Assembly: GCA_947627045.1 (NCBI GenBank)
Contig: CANQUM010000003.1
Location: 1-64,000 of the forward strand
DNA from: an uncultured Clostridia bacterium
GTDB lineage: Bacteria; Bacillota; Clostridia; Oscillospirales; Ruminococcaceae
Direction: 5' to 3'
DNA length: 64,000 bases
The position numbers were made by a program, and so were the translations under genes. Shown here piece after piece: positions 56,018-64,000 of this stretch (positions are counted from its first letter, which is position 1; each line of letters starts with the position of its first letter). The notes beneath the pieces are model-generated. The model saw only the letters and a program-made list of their open reading frames with translations, was not told the DNA's origin and ran no database searches.

Positions 56018-56887
56018 CTATCTGCTTTCCGCCTTTGCCGGGAGATAGGAAACATCCTTAAAATCCCCTGCGTCAAGGACAACCTCTGATTTTTTGTAAA
56101 GCTCCATCGCCTTGTCAATGGCATCCCCAAGTGTTTCTGCCTCGATGTTCTCCACCCTTGACAGCACTTCACGGATTTCAATGGAGAACGAATCCCCTTT
56201 CTGCCGGTAGGGCTCACAATACTCTGCCCTGAGTGCCGCAAAGTCAATCTCTGACGGCCTGGCAGACAGGTACACGCCATGCCCCCATTCAATTCCCATC
56301 TCCGCATTGTCCTTTGTATATTCCCCTGCATAGGGATAACGGGAATAATATTTCACATCCACCGCCACCAGGAACTGCCCTGACGCCATGTTCATCATCA
56401 AAATGTTATTTGGGCTGTAGCATTCCACGACTTTGTAATCCGTACCGTTGAAGTTATGCAGGACTTCCCCCTGCTTAAACTCATGCTCTCTCTGCTCATA
56501 ATGGAACATGAAGCCTTTTGCCCCGCCATTTACATCAAGGTTATATTCTTCCAGCGCCCACATACATTCCCTGCTGCTTTTCTCCCTGTCAAACTGAAAC
56601 TCCTTGTCATCATTGTAACTTCCGTGGAGAAAGCACTGCAGCTCGTCACCGCTGTTACAGAATTTAGCATAATAGCTTTGGTTTGCCGTAATATAACATT
56701 CCGCCCATCCTTTCCCTGCCTCTGAAAACTTGGTGTCAAACAGCTCTTTCAGCAGTTCCGCCGACTGCTCCCTTGACAGTGACGCCACAAAAAGATACTC
56801 CTCTTTATACTCTTTTAACGTCATCAGCATATTTTTTTCGCTGCCTTTTGTGTTCTCTATCACAAGAACCATGTCCTGTATCTTCAT
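56018..56887 (-). CDS. ICE protein with C-terminal DpnD/PcfM-like domain
   Basis: 289 residues, ATG preceded by AGGAGAGG. The N-terminal 200 residues are unrecognised (KEYLFVASLSREQSAELLKE, then DKEFQFDREKSSRECMWAL). The C-terminal 55 residues (DSFSIEIREVLSRVENIEAE, then LGDAIDKAMELYKKSE and LDAGDFKDV) match the DpnD/PcfM pattern, known from conjugation and restriction-linked operons. Ends 12 bases before the next gene, so it is in the conjugation operon. Confidence 0.8.
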   Translation of the reverse strand: MKIQDMVLVIENTKGSEKNMLMTLKEYKEEYLFVASLSREQSAELLKELFDTKFSEAGKGWAECYITANQSYYAKFCNSGDELQCFLHGSYNDDKEFQFDREKSSRECMWALEEYNLDVNGGAKGFMFHYEQREHEFKQGEVLHNFNGTDYKVVECYSPNNILMMNMASGQFLVAVDVKYYSRYPYAGEYTKDNAEMGIEWGHGVYLSARPSEIDFAALRAEYCEPYRQKGDSFSIEIREVLSRVENIEAETLGDAIDKAMELYKKSEVVLDAGDFKDVSYLPAKAESR

Positions 56888-56916
56888 ATACCTCTCCTTT
56901 CAAAATGCCGGACCGC

Positions 56917-58860
56917 CTAATACGGCCTGGCATAAAATACAACACTGTTTGTCCGTAACGGATCAAGCACCACGCCCCTTGACGGGTTGGCGGCGTGGAC
57001 CATCTTCCCATCCCCCACATAAATCGCCACATGGGAGATATTGCGGAACTCCCCGTTTTTTTCATAGGAATAAAATATCAAATCCCCCGGCTTCAAATCC
57101 TTCTTATTGATTACCATAGCATTTTTATAACAGTATTCCCCCTGCGCTGCCGATGTTGCCGGAAGGTCTATGCCTGCCTCCTTGTACAGTCTCTGCACAA
57201 GGGAGCTGCAGTCGTAATACCCCTCCTGATACCGCCTGTCCTGGCTGTACTGACACCCAATCTTTGTCATGGCAAGCTCAGCAACCGCCTGTCCCCCAGT
57301 GCCTGCAGGAAAACTATTCTGCATATCATCACCCATCATGGATTTCAGCCAGTCCTTTTGTTCCTCCGTTAATTTATCCAGCGCCAGATAATCCTCATAG
57401 GTCAGGTTGTGTACCAGCGTGCCGGATACCGTGACCTCCACGGTATTCTCGTCCCCCTCTGCCAGAAACGCCTCCACTTTCCGCTTGCCCCATGCCTGCG
57501 CCGCTGCGTGGCTGTCAAAATAAATGTCAAAATCCGTACCATACCGGGCAAAATTACCCGTATCTTCCACCTTATACGTCTTTCCATTCATTACAATCTT
57601 TGTCCCCATTGGCACTTTTGGGCTGTGTGCATCCACCGCCAGAGTATGGTTTGCCTTGGGGACAGTGCCAGAGGCGGTATGCCCGCCTGCCCACCTCCCA
57701 CAGCATAGGGAGCAGTTACAGTAGCCCGTGGTAACCACTTCCCCCAACGAAGCCCCTGCCGGAATCTGCGTCTTACTGCTGGAATTATCACAGTAATTCA
57801 TCTCGTCAAAAACTTCCTTCAGGTGCTTTTTTCCCTCATCATCCATGACATAAGCCGCCTGCCCGGTGCCGTACTTGACCATATACACCATAAGGGTGTC
57901 ATTAAAATTTGATACGGGGACACCATCCTCACTGTTCTGGTAAGTGATAACATACCCCTGTTCCTCCAGCGAGGTAATCTGGCTGTTAAAATCCCGGTAA
58001 TACTCGCTTAATACGGTCCGGGGATTTTCATACCCGGTGTCCGGCAATGGGAAAAAGATGGCAAGCGGGGAATTGTAAATCACCGCAAGCACAGCCACCA
58101 CGATAATCCCCACAACTGCAATCACGAAAAACACAACAAGAAGTAAAGGGGCAAGCACCACCGCCGCTTGTTTTACCAGCAGCATGGCAGCCGCCTTTGC
58201 CGCCGATTTTGTGGAAGTAATCAAATCCTTCCGCTCCTGCCGCTCTGTCTGGAAGGCATCAAGAAAGGTGTCAATCATACGCCCTTTGACGGCACCATTG
58301 ACAGAACCTCTCCCACGCTTTTTACTGGAATTTTCCTTTCTTCCACTGCGTTTTCTCCCATTTCTGTCTTTTTCCCTGATATTCTCCTTTTTTGCACTGC
58401 CTCCCTTTTTTCCAAAACCATCTGAAACTCCACTCTGCCTGCTGCCCTTTTGTATTTTATTTTTCTTAATCTCCGCTTTACTTTCCTTCTCCTTGTTTTC
58501 TGCCTTTTTCCTGCGGTACAGTTTTCCCGCCCCGGAAGTGATACCCATTACTGGGGCTGTAGCTGTGGCTGCCAAATCAAGGCTTTCCTTTATCTCTTCC
58601 CCGCCCTCTATCTGCCCCGCCCCGGCTCTCGCCCCTGCCGCTGCCACCACTTTTAAGCTCTGGTTACGGACTTTGACCGACTTCCCGGACTCCGCATATT
58701 TATCCCTGATACCCAAATGCGGCTTTCTTCTGTTTACAGTTACGGAAGTGTTTTCCGCCTTTTTTCTGATTACTGCCTTTTTACCTGTATGCAGATGCAG
58801 ACGGGGCTTTTTCTTTGTATGGATTACCATCGGCCTGTCATCCGCTTTTCTGATTTTCAA
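56917..58860 (-). CDS. VirB1-like cell-wall hydrolase (3D plus NlpC/P60)
   Basis: 647 residues, starting at TTG with GGAGG ten bases upstream. The N-terminal 200 residues are very basic and cytoplasmic. A membrane segment (VVLAPLLLVVFFVIAVVGII) anchors an extracellular part: a short helical region, a 3D-type domain with GYCNCSLCCGRWAGG and VEDTGNFARYGTDFDIYFDS (three aspartates), and a C-terminal NlpC/P60 domain with Cys in YYDCSSLVQRLY and His in ISHVAIYVGDG. It would open peptidoglycan at the conjugation channel. A GAACGC-type hairpin (copy D) lies in its leader. Confidence 0.9.
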   Translation of the reverse strand: MKIRKADDRPMVIHTKKKPRLHLHTGKKAVIRKKAENTSVTVNRRKPHLGIRDKYAESGKSVKVRNQSLKVVAAAGARAGAGQIEGGEEIKESLDLAATATAPVMGITSGAGKLYRRKKAENKEKESKAEIKKNKIQKGSRQSGVSDGFGKKGGSAKKENIREKDRNGRKRSGRKENSSKKRGRGSVNGAVKGRMIDTFLDAFQTERQERKDLITSTKSAAKAAAMLLVKQAAVVLAPLLLVVFFVIAVVGIIVVAVLAVIYNSPLAIFFPLPDTGYENPRTVLSEYYRDFNSQITSLEEQGYVITYQNSEDGVPVSNFNDTLMVYMVKYGTGQAAYVMDDEGKKHLKEVFDEMNYCDNSSSKTQIPAGASLGEVVTTGYCNCSLCCGRWAGGHTASGTVPKANHTLAVDAHSPKVPMGTKIVMNGKTYKVEDTGNFARYGTDFDIYFDSHAAAQAWGKRKVEAFLAEGDENTVEVTVSGTLVHNLTYEDYLALDKLTEEQKDWLKSMMGDDMQNSFPAGTGGQAVAELAMTKIGCQYSQDRRYQEGYYDCSSLVQRLYKEAGIDLPATSAAQGEYCYKNAMVINKKDLKPGDLIFYSYEKNGEFRNISHVAIYVGDGKMVHAANPSRGVVLDPLRTNSVVFYARPY

Positions 58861-58909
58861 TCTTCCCGAACCTCCTTTCCCCTGCCGTCATAAATAACCC
58901 TGAAATGCA

Positions 58910-58936
58910 GGAAGAACGCTGTTTCCAGCGTCCTCC
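58910..58936 (-). ncRNA. ICE structured element, partial copy D
   Basis: On the minus strand GGA..ACGCTG pairs with CAGCGT..TCC over a GAAA tetraloop, the same small hairpin (ending CAGCGTTCTT) that forms the second half of elements A-C. The long first hairpin is absent here. It lies about 50 bases before the NlpC/P60 start. Confidence 0.5.
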
Positions 58937-58985
58937 CCGGCCAAAACCATATAATCATTTTGTCTGCCTTTTCTCCCGGCAAAAT

Positions 58986-61646
58986 CTAACCATATATCAT
59001 CCAGTCATTCCCCGCCTTTTCCGTCTGCACCGGCTCTGAAAAAACCTGCCTGCTTTCCGCCCTGCTGTGCTTTGGCTCATATATTTTCGTTGGTGCGGTG
59101 TCCTCTGAAAATATCTCCATACTGTCCGCAATGCCATTTTCTGGCATATTCCACCCTAGAATAAGACTATCTGCCGGCTCTGTTGCCTGTGCTGATGCCT
59201 CCGGCGTAGCCCATTCCGACATAAAATCATCTGCCGGCTCCGTTTCCGCTTCTGCTGCTTCGGGCACATCCCCAAATCCAGCGTTCCCGCTGCCCTGCAA
59301 TGCCCCCTCTGCAATCTTCTCATGGAGGTTCGTGTTATACAGACGGTACAAATCCGTGTCCTTGCTGATCCTGTTATCAAAAGGAATGACAACATTCCCG
59401 CATTTTAACAATCCCGTACCGCTTGATGAATTGCTGACAAACCGTAACTGTGCATCGGACACGCCTATGGCCTCCGCCAGCTTTGCACTGTCCACGTTGG
59501 ACTGCTTTAGCAGCACCACAAACTCACTGTTGGATAAAAGCGTTGTGGCAATATAATTCTGTAATAAATCCGACACGTTCTGGCTGATTCCGGTACATAA
59601 TCCGCCCTGCTTCCTGACTTTTTTCCATAACTGCTGCAAATACTTTGCACTGTACTCACTGCCAAGCAGGACATGGCACTCGTCAATATACAGCCACGTT
59701 GCCCTGCCCCGTTTTGCATTGTCTAAAATCCTCTGCTGTATCGCCTCCATCATCACAAGCATTGCCGCCGGCGCAAGCTGGCTCCCCAAATCCTGTATGC
59801 CGTACACCGTGAAACGGTTGTCCACGTCCACGTTTGTATGGTGGTTGAAGATATTAAGCGAACCCTCCACAAACAGCTCCAATGAAAGGGCTAACTCCTG
59901 TGCCTCCATTTCCTGCTGTGCCTTGAGTATCCGGTAAAAGTCTGACATCACCGGAACCCTCTGCTGTTTCCATGCTGCCATATACAGCCCCCTGACACAG
60001 CGGTCAATGATGGAGTGGTGTTTCTGGTTCAGGGCATTGCCTAACAGCTGGTCACAGAGGGAAAGCATAAACTCCGACTTGTCAGCGATTACCTCCCGCA
60101 GCCCTTTTTCATTGATGTGCGCCATATCCGCCTCCAGCGGATTTACAAAATTCCTTGTGTAGGCAGATAAATTCACTACCGCACCGCCGTAAGTCGCCGC
60201 AATGTCAAAATACTCATTCATTGGGTCTATCACTATCACGTCATCATCTGTATTTAAGAAAACGCTGCCCATTTCCTGTTTTGCAAAAAAGGACTTGCCG
60301 GAACCCGGCACCCCGAAGATAAACCCGTTCCCGTTTATCAGTGTCTTTCTGTTCCCGACGTTGATATTTTTGCTGATCTGGTTAATGCCGTAATAATTGC
60401 CCCCGGCATCGTTTAACTCCTGCACGTTGAACGGAAGGAGTGCCGCAAGGGACTGTGTGAGCATGGTGCGCATGGTCTCCACCTGCCGTACCCCGATGGG
60501 GAGTGCGGTGTTTAATGCCTCGCGCTGTTTCAGGTAGTGGGTATCAATCACAACGGAATTGCGTTTCCCAATGGTCTCCACCGTCTCCGTCACGCTATCC
60601 AGCTCCTCCTTACTCTCCGCAACAAGGATTATGCTGACTGCCGCATAAAATAAGCACTGGTCGTTCTCCCGCACGTCATCCATGATTTCCTCAATGTCTT
60701 TTTTCTCCATCCGCTTTGCATAGGAGATTTCCGAGGAAAAATCATTATTTTTATTCCTTACCCGCTGCTGCTTGATGATGTCGCTCTCAATGCCGAGATA
60801 TTTCTTCTGCAGTATTTTCGTTGTCAAATCCTTTGGCACCGGCACCACGTCAATGCTCACAATGGAATGGACAGGCAGGGAAGTGATTTCATTGAGGAAA
60901 CGGTCTGACAGGCTGCTTGGATATTTTTTTATGAACAGCGCCCTCACAAATTTTCCCTCGTCCTCGATATGCTCCGGGAAGTATTTCAGCATTCCGTTAC
61001 ATAAATCATTGCGGAAGTCTGCCCCTACCCTTTTTGCGTGCCTGATGTCAAAGTCAAAGCCGTCCTCCCTGCCAAGATGGTAAAAGTCATGCAGCACCCT
61101 TAACCTCTCATTGCCGGAAAGCGGCCCTATCTCTGTCCCAAGCTCCCCAAAGGCTTTGTGCAGTACAGCCTCCAGCGTGGCAAACTGTGCCTTTGCCTCC
61201 TCAAAGTTCTTCCTCTCCACCGTAAGCGTGAGATACCTCTCCTGCTCAATCCCCTGCCTGCCTTCACGGATTTTGTCCTCTATGATGTCATTGTAGATTT
61301 TACGGAACCGGTCAAACCCGTCCTGCCGGTATGAAAGCAGCACCATCTCCCGCAAATCTGCCATGTCCTTGTTTTTGTTATTCACTGTGATTTTGAAATT
61401 ACAGTCCAGAGAATTGAGGAATTTACAGTACCTCTCAAAAATGCTTTCCTGCTCCTCCTCATTGGTGGTCGTGTAGTTAATGTCCATGAAACGGTAGCTT
61501 TTGGAATACCGGTTTTTTGCCACCTCAAAAATACCGTTTTCTGCCACCGAAAGTATCTCTATCGTTTCCTGTATGGATTTCGGTGTCCTGTAAAGGGGCT
61601 CCCCCGCCTTTTTCAGTTCCCGGAAACCATCTGAAAATAATCCCAT
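58986..61646 (-). CDS. virB4: VirB4/TraE-type conjugation ATPase
   Basis: 886 residues from the ATG at 61646 (GGAGG seven bases upstream; the track extends through the leader). The N-terminal CagE/TrbE region precedes the P-loop domain with GVPGSGKSFFAKQEM (about 449), WLYIDECHVLLG (Walker B, about 652) and the QLWKKVRKQGGLCTGISQNV segment. A serine/acid-rich tail (about 790-886) follows. It energises the type IV secretion channel at the membrane. The leader has a perfect GAAGCCGGC/GCCGGCTTC hairpin. Intact. Confidence 0.93.
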   Translation of the reverse strand: MGLFSDGFRELKKAGEPLYRTPKSIQETIEILSVAENGIFEVAKNRYSKSYRFMDINYTTTNEEEQESIFERYCKFLNSLDCNFKITVNNKNKDMADLREMVLLSYRQDGFDRFRKIYNDIIEDKIREGRQGIEQERYLTLTVERKNFEEAKAQFATLEAVLHKAFGELGTEIGPLSGNERLRVLHDFYHLGREDGFDFDIRHAKRVGADFRNDLCNGMLKYFPEHIEDEGKFVRALFIKKYPSSLSDRFLNEITSLPVHSIVSIDVVPVPKDLTTKILQKKYLGIESDIIKQQRVRNKNNDFSSEISYAKRMEKKDIEEIMDDVRENDQCLFYAAVSIILVAESKEELDSVTETVETIGKRNSVVIDTHYLKQREALNTALPIGVRQVETMRTMLTQSLAALLPFNVQELNDAGGNYYGINQISKNINVGNRKTLINGNGFIFGVPGSGKSFFAKQEMGSVFLNTDDDVIVIDPMNEYFDIAATYGGAVVNLSAYTRNFVNPLEADMAHINEKGLREVIADKSEFMLSLCDQLLGNALNQKHHSIIDRCVRGLYMAAWKQQRVPVMSDFYRILKAQQEMEAQELALSLELFVEGSLNIFNHHTNVDVDNRFTVYGIQDLGSQLAPAAMLVMMEAIQQRILDNAKRGRATWLYIDECHVLLGSEYSAKYLQQLWKKVRKQGGLCTGISQNVSDLLQNYIATTLLSNSEFVVLLKQSNVDSAKLAEAIGVSDAQLRFVSNSSSGTGLLKCGNVVIPFDNRISKDTDLYRLYNTNLHEKIAEGALQGSGNAGFGDVPEAAEAETEPADDFMSEWATPEASAQATEPADSLILGWNMPENGIADSMEIFSEDTAPTKIYEPKHSRAESRQVFSEPVQTEKAGNDWMIYG

Positions 61647-61674
61647 TTTTTTACCTCCATTTCTACTGATAACA

Positions 61675-61704
61675 GAAGCCGGCTGATATTTCCCTGCCGG
61701 CTTC
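61675..61704. promoter_or_regulatory. Leader hairpin of virB4
   Basis: GAAGCCGGC and GCCGGCTTC form a nine-base perfect stem with a twelve-base loop, ending about 15 bases before the GGAGG of virB4. A shorter GCCGGC hairpin lies before the SpoVG-like gene. Confidence 0.6.
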
Positions 61705-61775
61705 CTGCTCTCCTTGTTGAATAGTGCAGTGAACATCACATTTACAAAACAGAAAAATATTTCATTTCCATTGCA

Positions 61776-62756
61776 CTATTTCTTTTCCGGACAGAAAGAC
61801 CTGCATCTTCCCGTTTCAATATCTGCAATACATTTCAGTACCGGATAGGCCTGCTGCGGCACCACCGCATTGCCAAGCGAAAACATGCGGCTGCCCCAAA
61901 GTGGGTTCGCTTCCGTAATCCGGCTTACCCCCTCCGGCTCCTGTTCCCACAGCCTGTGTCCGTCCATCCAATGGGGAAGCCCATCAGCCATTCCACCCAG
62001 TCCGGGTTGATTTTGTGCCGTTTCATGGAAATCTCCACAACCTCCGTAAAGAGCTCTTTCTGCTCCTCCGTCTCCGGTTCGTGAAACTCCGTCCCCGTCT
62101 GCTCCATTACCTCCGGGGTGCAGAACACCCGCATCTGCAGGTTGGGCTGCCAGAGCGTCCCCGTCGAGTTGAGTTTCTTTAATGTCCCCGTTTTCTTCAT
62201 CCTGCCAATGAGGGCAGTGGAAACATCCATCTTCCCAATGGAAGCCACCGGCGTCGGATAAGTGTCCGGCAATGAATACCCGTTTCCTCTCATGCCACGC
62301 ACCGACGGCGAGAGCAGGTAGTACGAAGGCCCGGACTTCATAGCCTGCTCCTTCCAGATCAGATACCGTCTTTTCGAGCCCCATGTTGAGGAATCCAGCA
62401 ACATTTTCTCCAAGCACCCAAGCGGGGGAGAACTCTCTGATGACTCTAAGCATTTCCGGCCAGAGGTAACGGTCATCTTCAAAGCCCCTGCGCTTCCCGG
62501 CAAAGGAAAACGGCTGGCAGGGGAATCCCCCTGAGATGAGTGTGACATTTTGTTGTTTTGTTCTCGCATAAAACTCCTCCTTGTTCAAATCCCTGATGTC
62601 CTTAAATCTGGGCACATCCTTCCAGTGTTTCTGTAACACCTCATTCTGAAAATCAGCCCATTCGCACTGTGCAACGGTGGTAAACCCCGCCGCCTCCGCC
62701 GCAAGGTCAAGCCCGCCAATGCCGCTAAACAGGCTGATGTGTGTTAAATCCTGCAT
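61776..62756 (-). CDS. C5 cytosine-specific DNA methyltransferase
   Basis: 326 residues from the ATG at 62756 (GGAGG six bases upstream). Motif [19 protein letters not shown], catalytic [17 protein letters not shown] motif in VLGENVAGF, the ERKRVFI region and motif [16 protein letters not shown]. The target recognition segment (about 190-260) is short. It methylates cytosines in ICE and host DNA, probably to evade restriction. No endonuclease partner is seen. The same DNA has a 214-codon ORF in another frame (61925-62569). Confidence 0.9.
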   Translation of the reverse strand: MQDLTHISLFSGIGGLDLAAEAAGFTTVAQCEWADFQNEVLQKHWKDVPRFKDIRDLNKEEFYARTKQQNVTLISGGFPCQPFSFAGKRRGFEDDRYLWPEMLRVIREFSPAWVLGENVAGFLNMGLEKTVSDLEGAGYEVRAFVLPALAVGAWHERKRVFIAGHLSDAGGFHWEDGCFHCPHWQDEENGDIKETQLDGDALAAQPADAGVLHPGGNGADGDGVSRTGDGGAERALYGGCGDFHETAQNQPGLGGMADGLPHWMDGHRLWEQEPEGVSRITEANPLWGSRMFSLGNAVVPQQAYPVLKCIADIETGRCRSFCPEKK

Positions 62757-62832
62757 ATTAGCCTCCAAACTAAATTAAAAAAAGGCATCCTCCCCATACA
62801 GCGGAAAATGCCCTGATTACTGCCTGTTCTTT

Positions 62833-63330
62833 TTACTGTCTGTACTTATACCAGACCGCAAAACCCATAAAAACAATCAAAAACAAAACGGTTAAGATAA
62901 GCATGTGGATCATCTTTTTTCGGACTGCTGCAAAATCTCCCCTGCCATTGTCCCCTTTCTTTCCCGTACTGCTTTTCTTTCCTGCCTTATTTTTTGTTTC
63001 TTCCTCCTGGCGCAGCCTCTGTACTGCCTGCTCCCCTTCCGTAGACATATAAGTGTAGGTGCGGTTTGCAAAGGCAAAATACAGCTTTAATTTCATCATC
63101 TCAATGAATGTCATGCCATGATAGGAATAAAACCCCGTCATGGCAATGGGTGCAATCACCGGGACTGCAATATAAGTGCTGACTGTCAGCCCCATATGCC
63201 GGTATAAAAGCAGCACAATTCCGCCTCCTACCACCACAGATAAAGCAGAATACACAAGCTGCCTTGCCGTCAGTCCCAACACCACGGACTCCTTGTAATT
63301 GTCAATATTCTTGTTGATTTCTATTACCAT
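62833..63330 (-). CDS. PrgI-family (VirB3-like) conjugation protein
   Basis: 165 residues. Start region VIEINKNIDNYKESVVLGLT is the family signature; two closely spaced membrane segments (LVYSALSVVVGGGIVLLLY and TYIAVPVIAPIAMTGFYS) fit VirB3/PrgI, and an extra C-terminal segment (MLILTVLFLIVFMGFAVW) follows a basic linker. It lies upstream of the methyltransferase and virB4, as usual for these operons. The ribosome site (AAAGGA) is about 13 bases before the ATG. Confidence 0.85.
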   Translation of the reverse strand: MVIEINKNIDNYKESVVLGLTARQLVYSALSVVVGGGIVLLLYRHMGLTVSTYIAVPVIAPIAMTGFYSYHGMTFIEMMKLKLYFAFANRTYTYMSTEGEQAVQRLRQEEETKNKAGKKSSTGKKGDNGRGDFAAVRKKMIHMLILTVLFLIVFMGFAVWYKYRQ

Positions 63331-63397
63331 TTTTAATCACCATTCCTTTCCCCATACTTCCAGCCACGCCGCTTTGCGGCACAAATCCACAGAAAGC

Positions 63398-63487
63398 AGA
63401 AGAACGCTGCTTTTGCGTTCTTCTAAGATGAAACGGTAGAATTTCTTTGCTGATGTCTTTTATCAGCTTAGAAATTCTTTTCATCTT
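63398..63487 (-). ncRNA. ICE structured element, copy C
   Basis: Minus strand: long hairpin AAGATGAA/TTCATCTT outer, AGAATTTCT/AGAAATTCT middle, GCTGAT/ATCAGC inner, then AAGAACGC/GCGTTCTT. Same order and spacing as copies A and B, although the arm sequences of the first hairpin differ almost completely. It lies between the stop of the last gene and PrgI. Confidence 0.55.
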
Positions 63488-64000
63488 GACATGCCCGGTT
63501 CCTGACGTTCTGTTTCCTGTTCCATTTCCGTATCCACAAACTCCTGTCCGTCCACGGATGTGATATTGACATACTCCCCAATGATACAGAGCGCCTCATT
63601 ATAACTGCCGGAAGAACAGACGCGCTCTTTCAATTCCTCCGCCTGCTCTTTCAGCCCATGCTCCCTCAGCGTCCGTGCGGCAACCCCCGCAAGGTTAAAG
63701 ATGTTGCCGTCCTCCCCGATCAGGGCACAGTCCGGCTTTTCTGCCTGTCTGTCCGTAAAACCGCCCAGACGGTTCGGCACATAATCAGACAGCCATGTGC
63801 CTCCAAAATCTTCATGTGTCTGCAACCGCCACACGGCGAGTTTCCCCATAGCCAGCTTCACATCCCCGAAAGGATATAAAATACAGGTCAGCCCGTCATG
63901 CTCAAACACGGACACTTCCCGGAACTCTGTCCCCTCCAGTAAAATCCCTTCCTCCGTAAGCATCTGGTTGATTCCGTCCACCCACTCCTCCGGCTTCCCA
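63481..64000 (-). CDS. ICE hypothetical protein, cut by the window edge
   Basis: At least 172 residues; the frame continues to the last base of the window (GKPEEWVDGINQ) with no stop, so the track GTG start at 63981 is probably internal. Contains TRTLREHGLKEQAEELKERV-like and YNEALCIIGEYVNITSV segments that look like a conserved ICE protein of unknown role, plus a GDVKLAMGKLAVWRLQTHED region. Acidic and cytoplasmic. It lies upstream of PrgI in the transfer region. Confidence 0.65.
   Translation of the reverse strand, partial: GKPEEWVDGINQMLTEEGILLEGTEFREVSVFEHDGLTCILYPFGDVKLAMGKLAVWRLQTHEDFGGTWLSDYVPNRLGGFTDRQAEKPDCALIGEDGNIFNLAGVAARTLREHGLKEQAEELKERVCSSGSYNEALCIIGEYVNITSVDGQEFVDTEMEQETERQEPGMSR

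Noticed and set aside
49429-56725. Many plus-strand ORFs within the SNF2/methylase gene
   Set aside because: They are antisense shadows favoured by the GC-richer composition; none has a ribosome site or a known motif.
63302-63484. 60-codon ORF over element C
   Set aside because: It is the translation of the paired stems themselves and has no separate evidence of coding.
1-64000. tRNA or rRNA genes
   Set aside because: No T-arm or anticodon-arm pattern or rRNA core sequence was seen on either strand by eye.

Overview
The window looks like chromosomal DNA of a low-GC anaerobic gut Firmicute, probably a Lachnospiraceae-type clostridium. The evidence is indirect: clostridial-style ribosome binding sites, frequent TTG/GTG starts, an oxygen-sensitive-type ferredoxin-linked aldo/keto reductase, agr-type cyclic peptide signalling, and a conjugation module of the kind common in gut clostridial ICEs. 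No rRNA, tRNA or CRISPR array was seen. Almost every gene lies on the minus strand.

Left part (1-12 kb): an accessory region with a LytTR response regulator, two small XRE regulators, cysteine synthase, an HD-type alarmone hydrolase-like protein, a GNAT acetyltransferase, a DUF3791/DUF3990 pair whose ADP-ribosyltransferase-like member is broken by one missing base, an AbrB-glycosyltransferase operon, a Fic remnant, an endonuclease/exonuclease/phosphatase-fold protein, and a decayed IS256-type element interrupted by a decayed IS3 element.

Middle part (12-29 kb): two large NACHT (NLR-like) NTPases, the first ending in pentapeptide repeats, with an rlmD-tail relic between them. These are the best candidates for a defence system. 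They are followed by a gene graveyard (ISLre2/UPF0236 transposase, parB, YhcG-type nuclease tail, two Fic remnants sharing a repeat, a tyrosine integrase) holding a few intact genes: a BIG2/cyclophilin-like exported protein, an aldo/keto reductase, and an ART-like protein with a zinc ribbon. The part ends with a helicase that lost its 5' half.

Right part (about 29.1 kb to the window end): an integrative conjugative element whose left end sits inside the helicase gene, exactly at the DEAH box. It starts with three consecutive large serine recombinases, preceded by small genes including a MazF-like toxin. Next is an AT-rich cassette with a complete-looking but agrC-frameshifted xre-agrACDB operon and a degenerate receiver, facing a divergent double-psi-barrel-like protein. 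An ECF sigma/anti-sigma pair, a BIG2-transglutaminase exported protein, an NYN nuclease, a coiled-coil protein, a tandem SpoVG-domain protein and a sortase follow. The conjugation core is a 2.2-kilo-residue methylase/SNF2 helicase, a PcfM-like protein, a VirB1-like NlpC/P60 hydrolase, VirB4, a C5 cytosine methyltransferase and PrgI. The last gene is cut by the window edge.

The most novel-looking signals are (i) a paired stem-loop element repeated at three ICE intergenic sites (with its smaller hairpin at a fourth) whose arms differ in sequence but keep pairing, (ii) an agr quorum-sensing cassette carried by the ICE opposite an unusual effector candidate, and (iii) the neighbouring NLR genes. 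All functional statements come from reading the sequence and family knowledge; no search was run.
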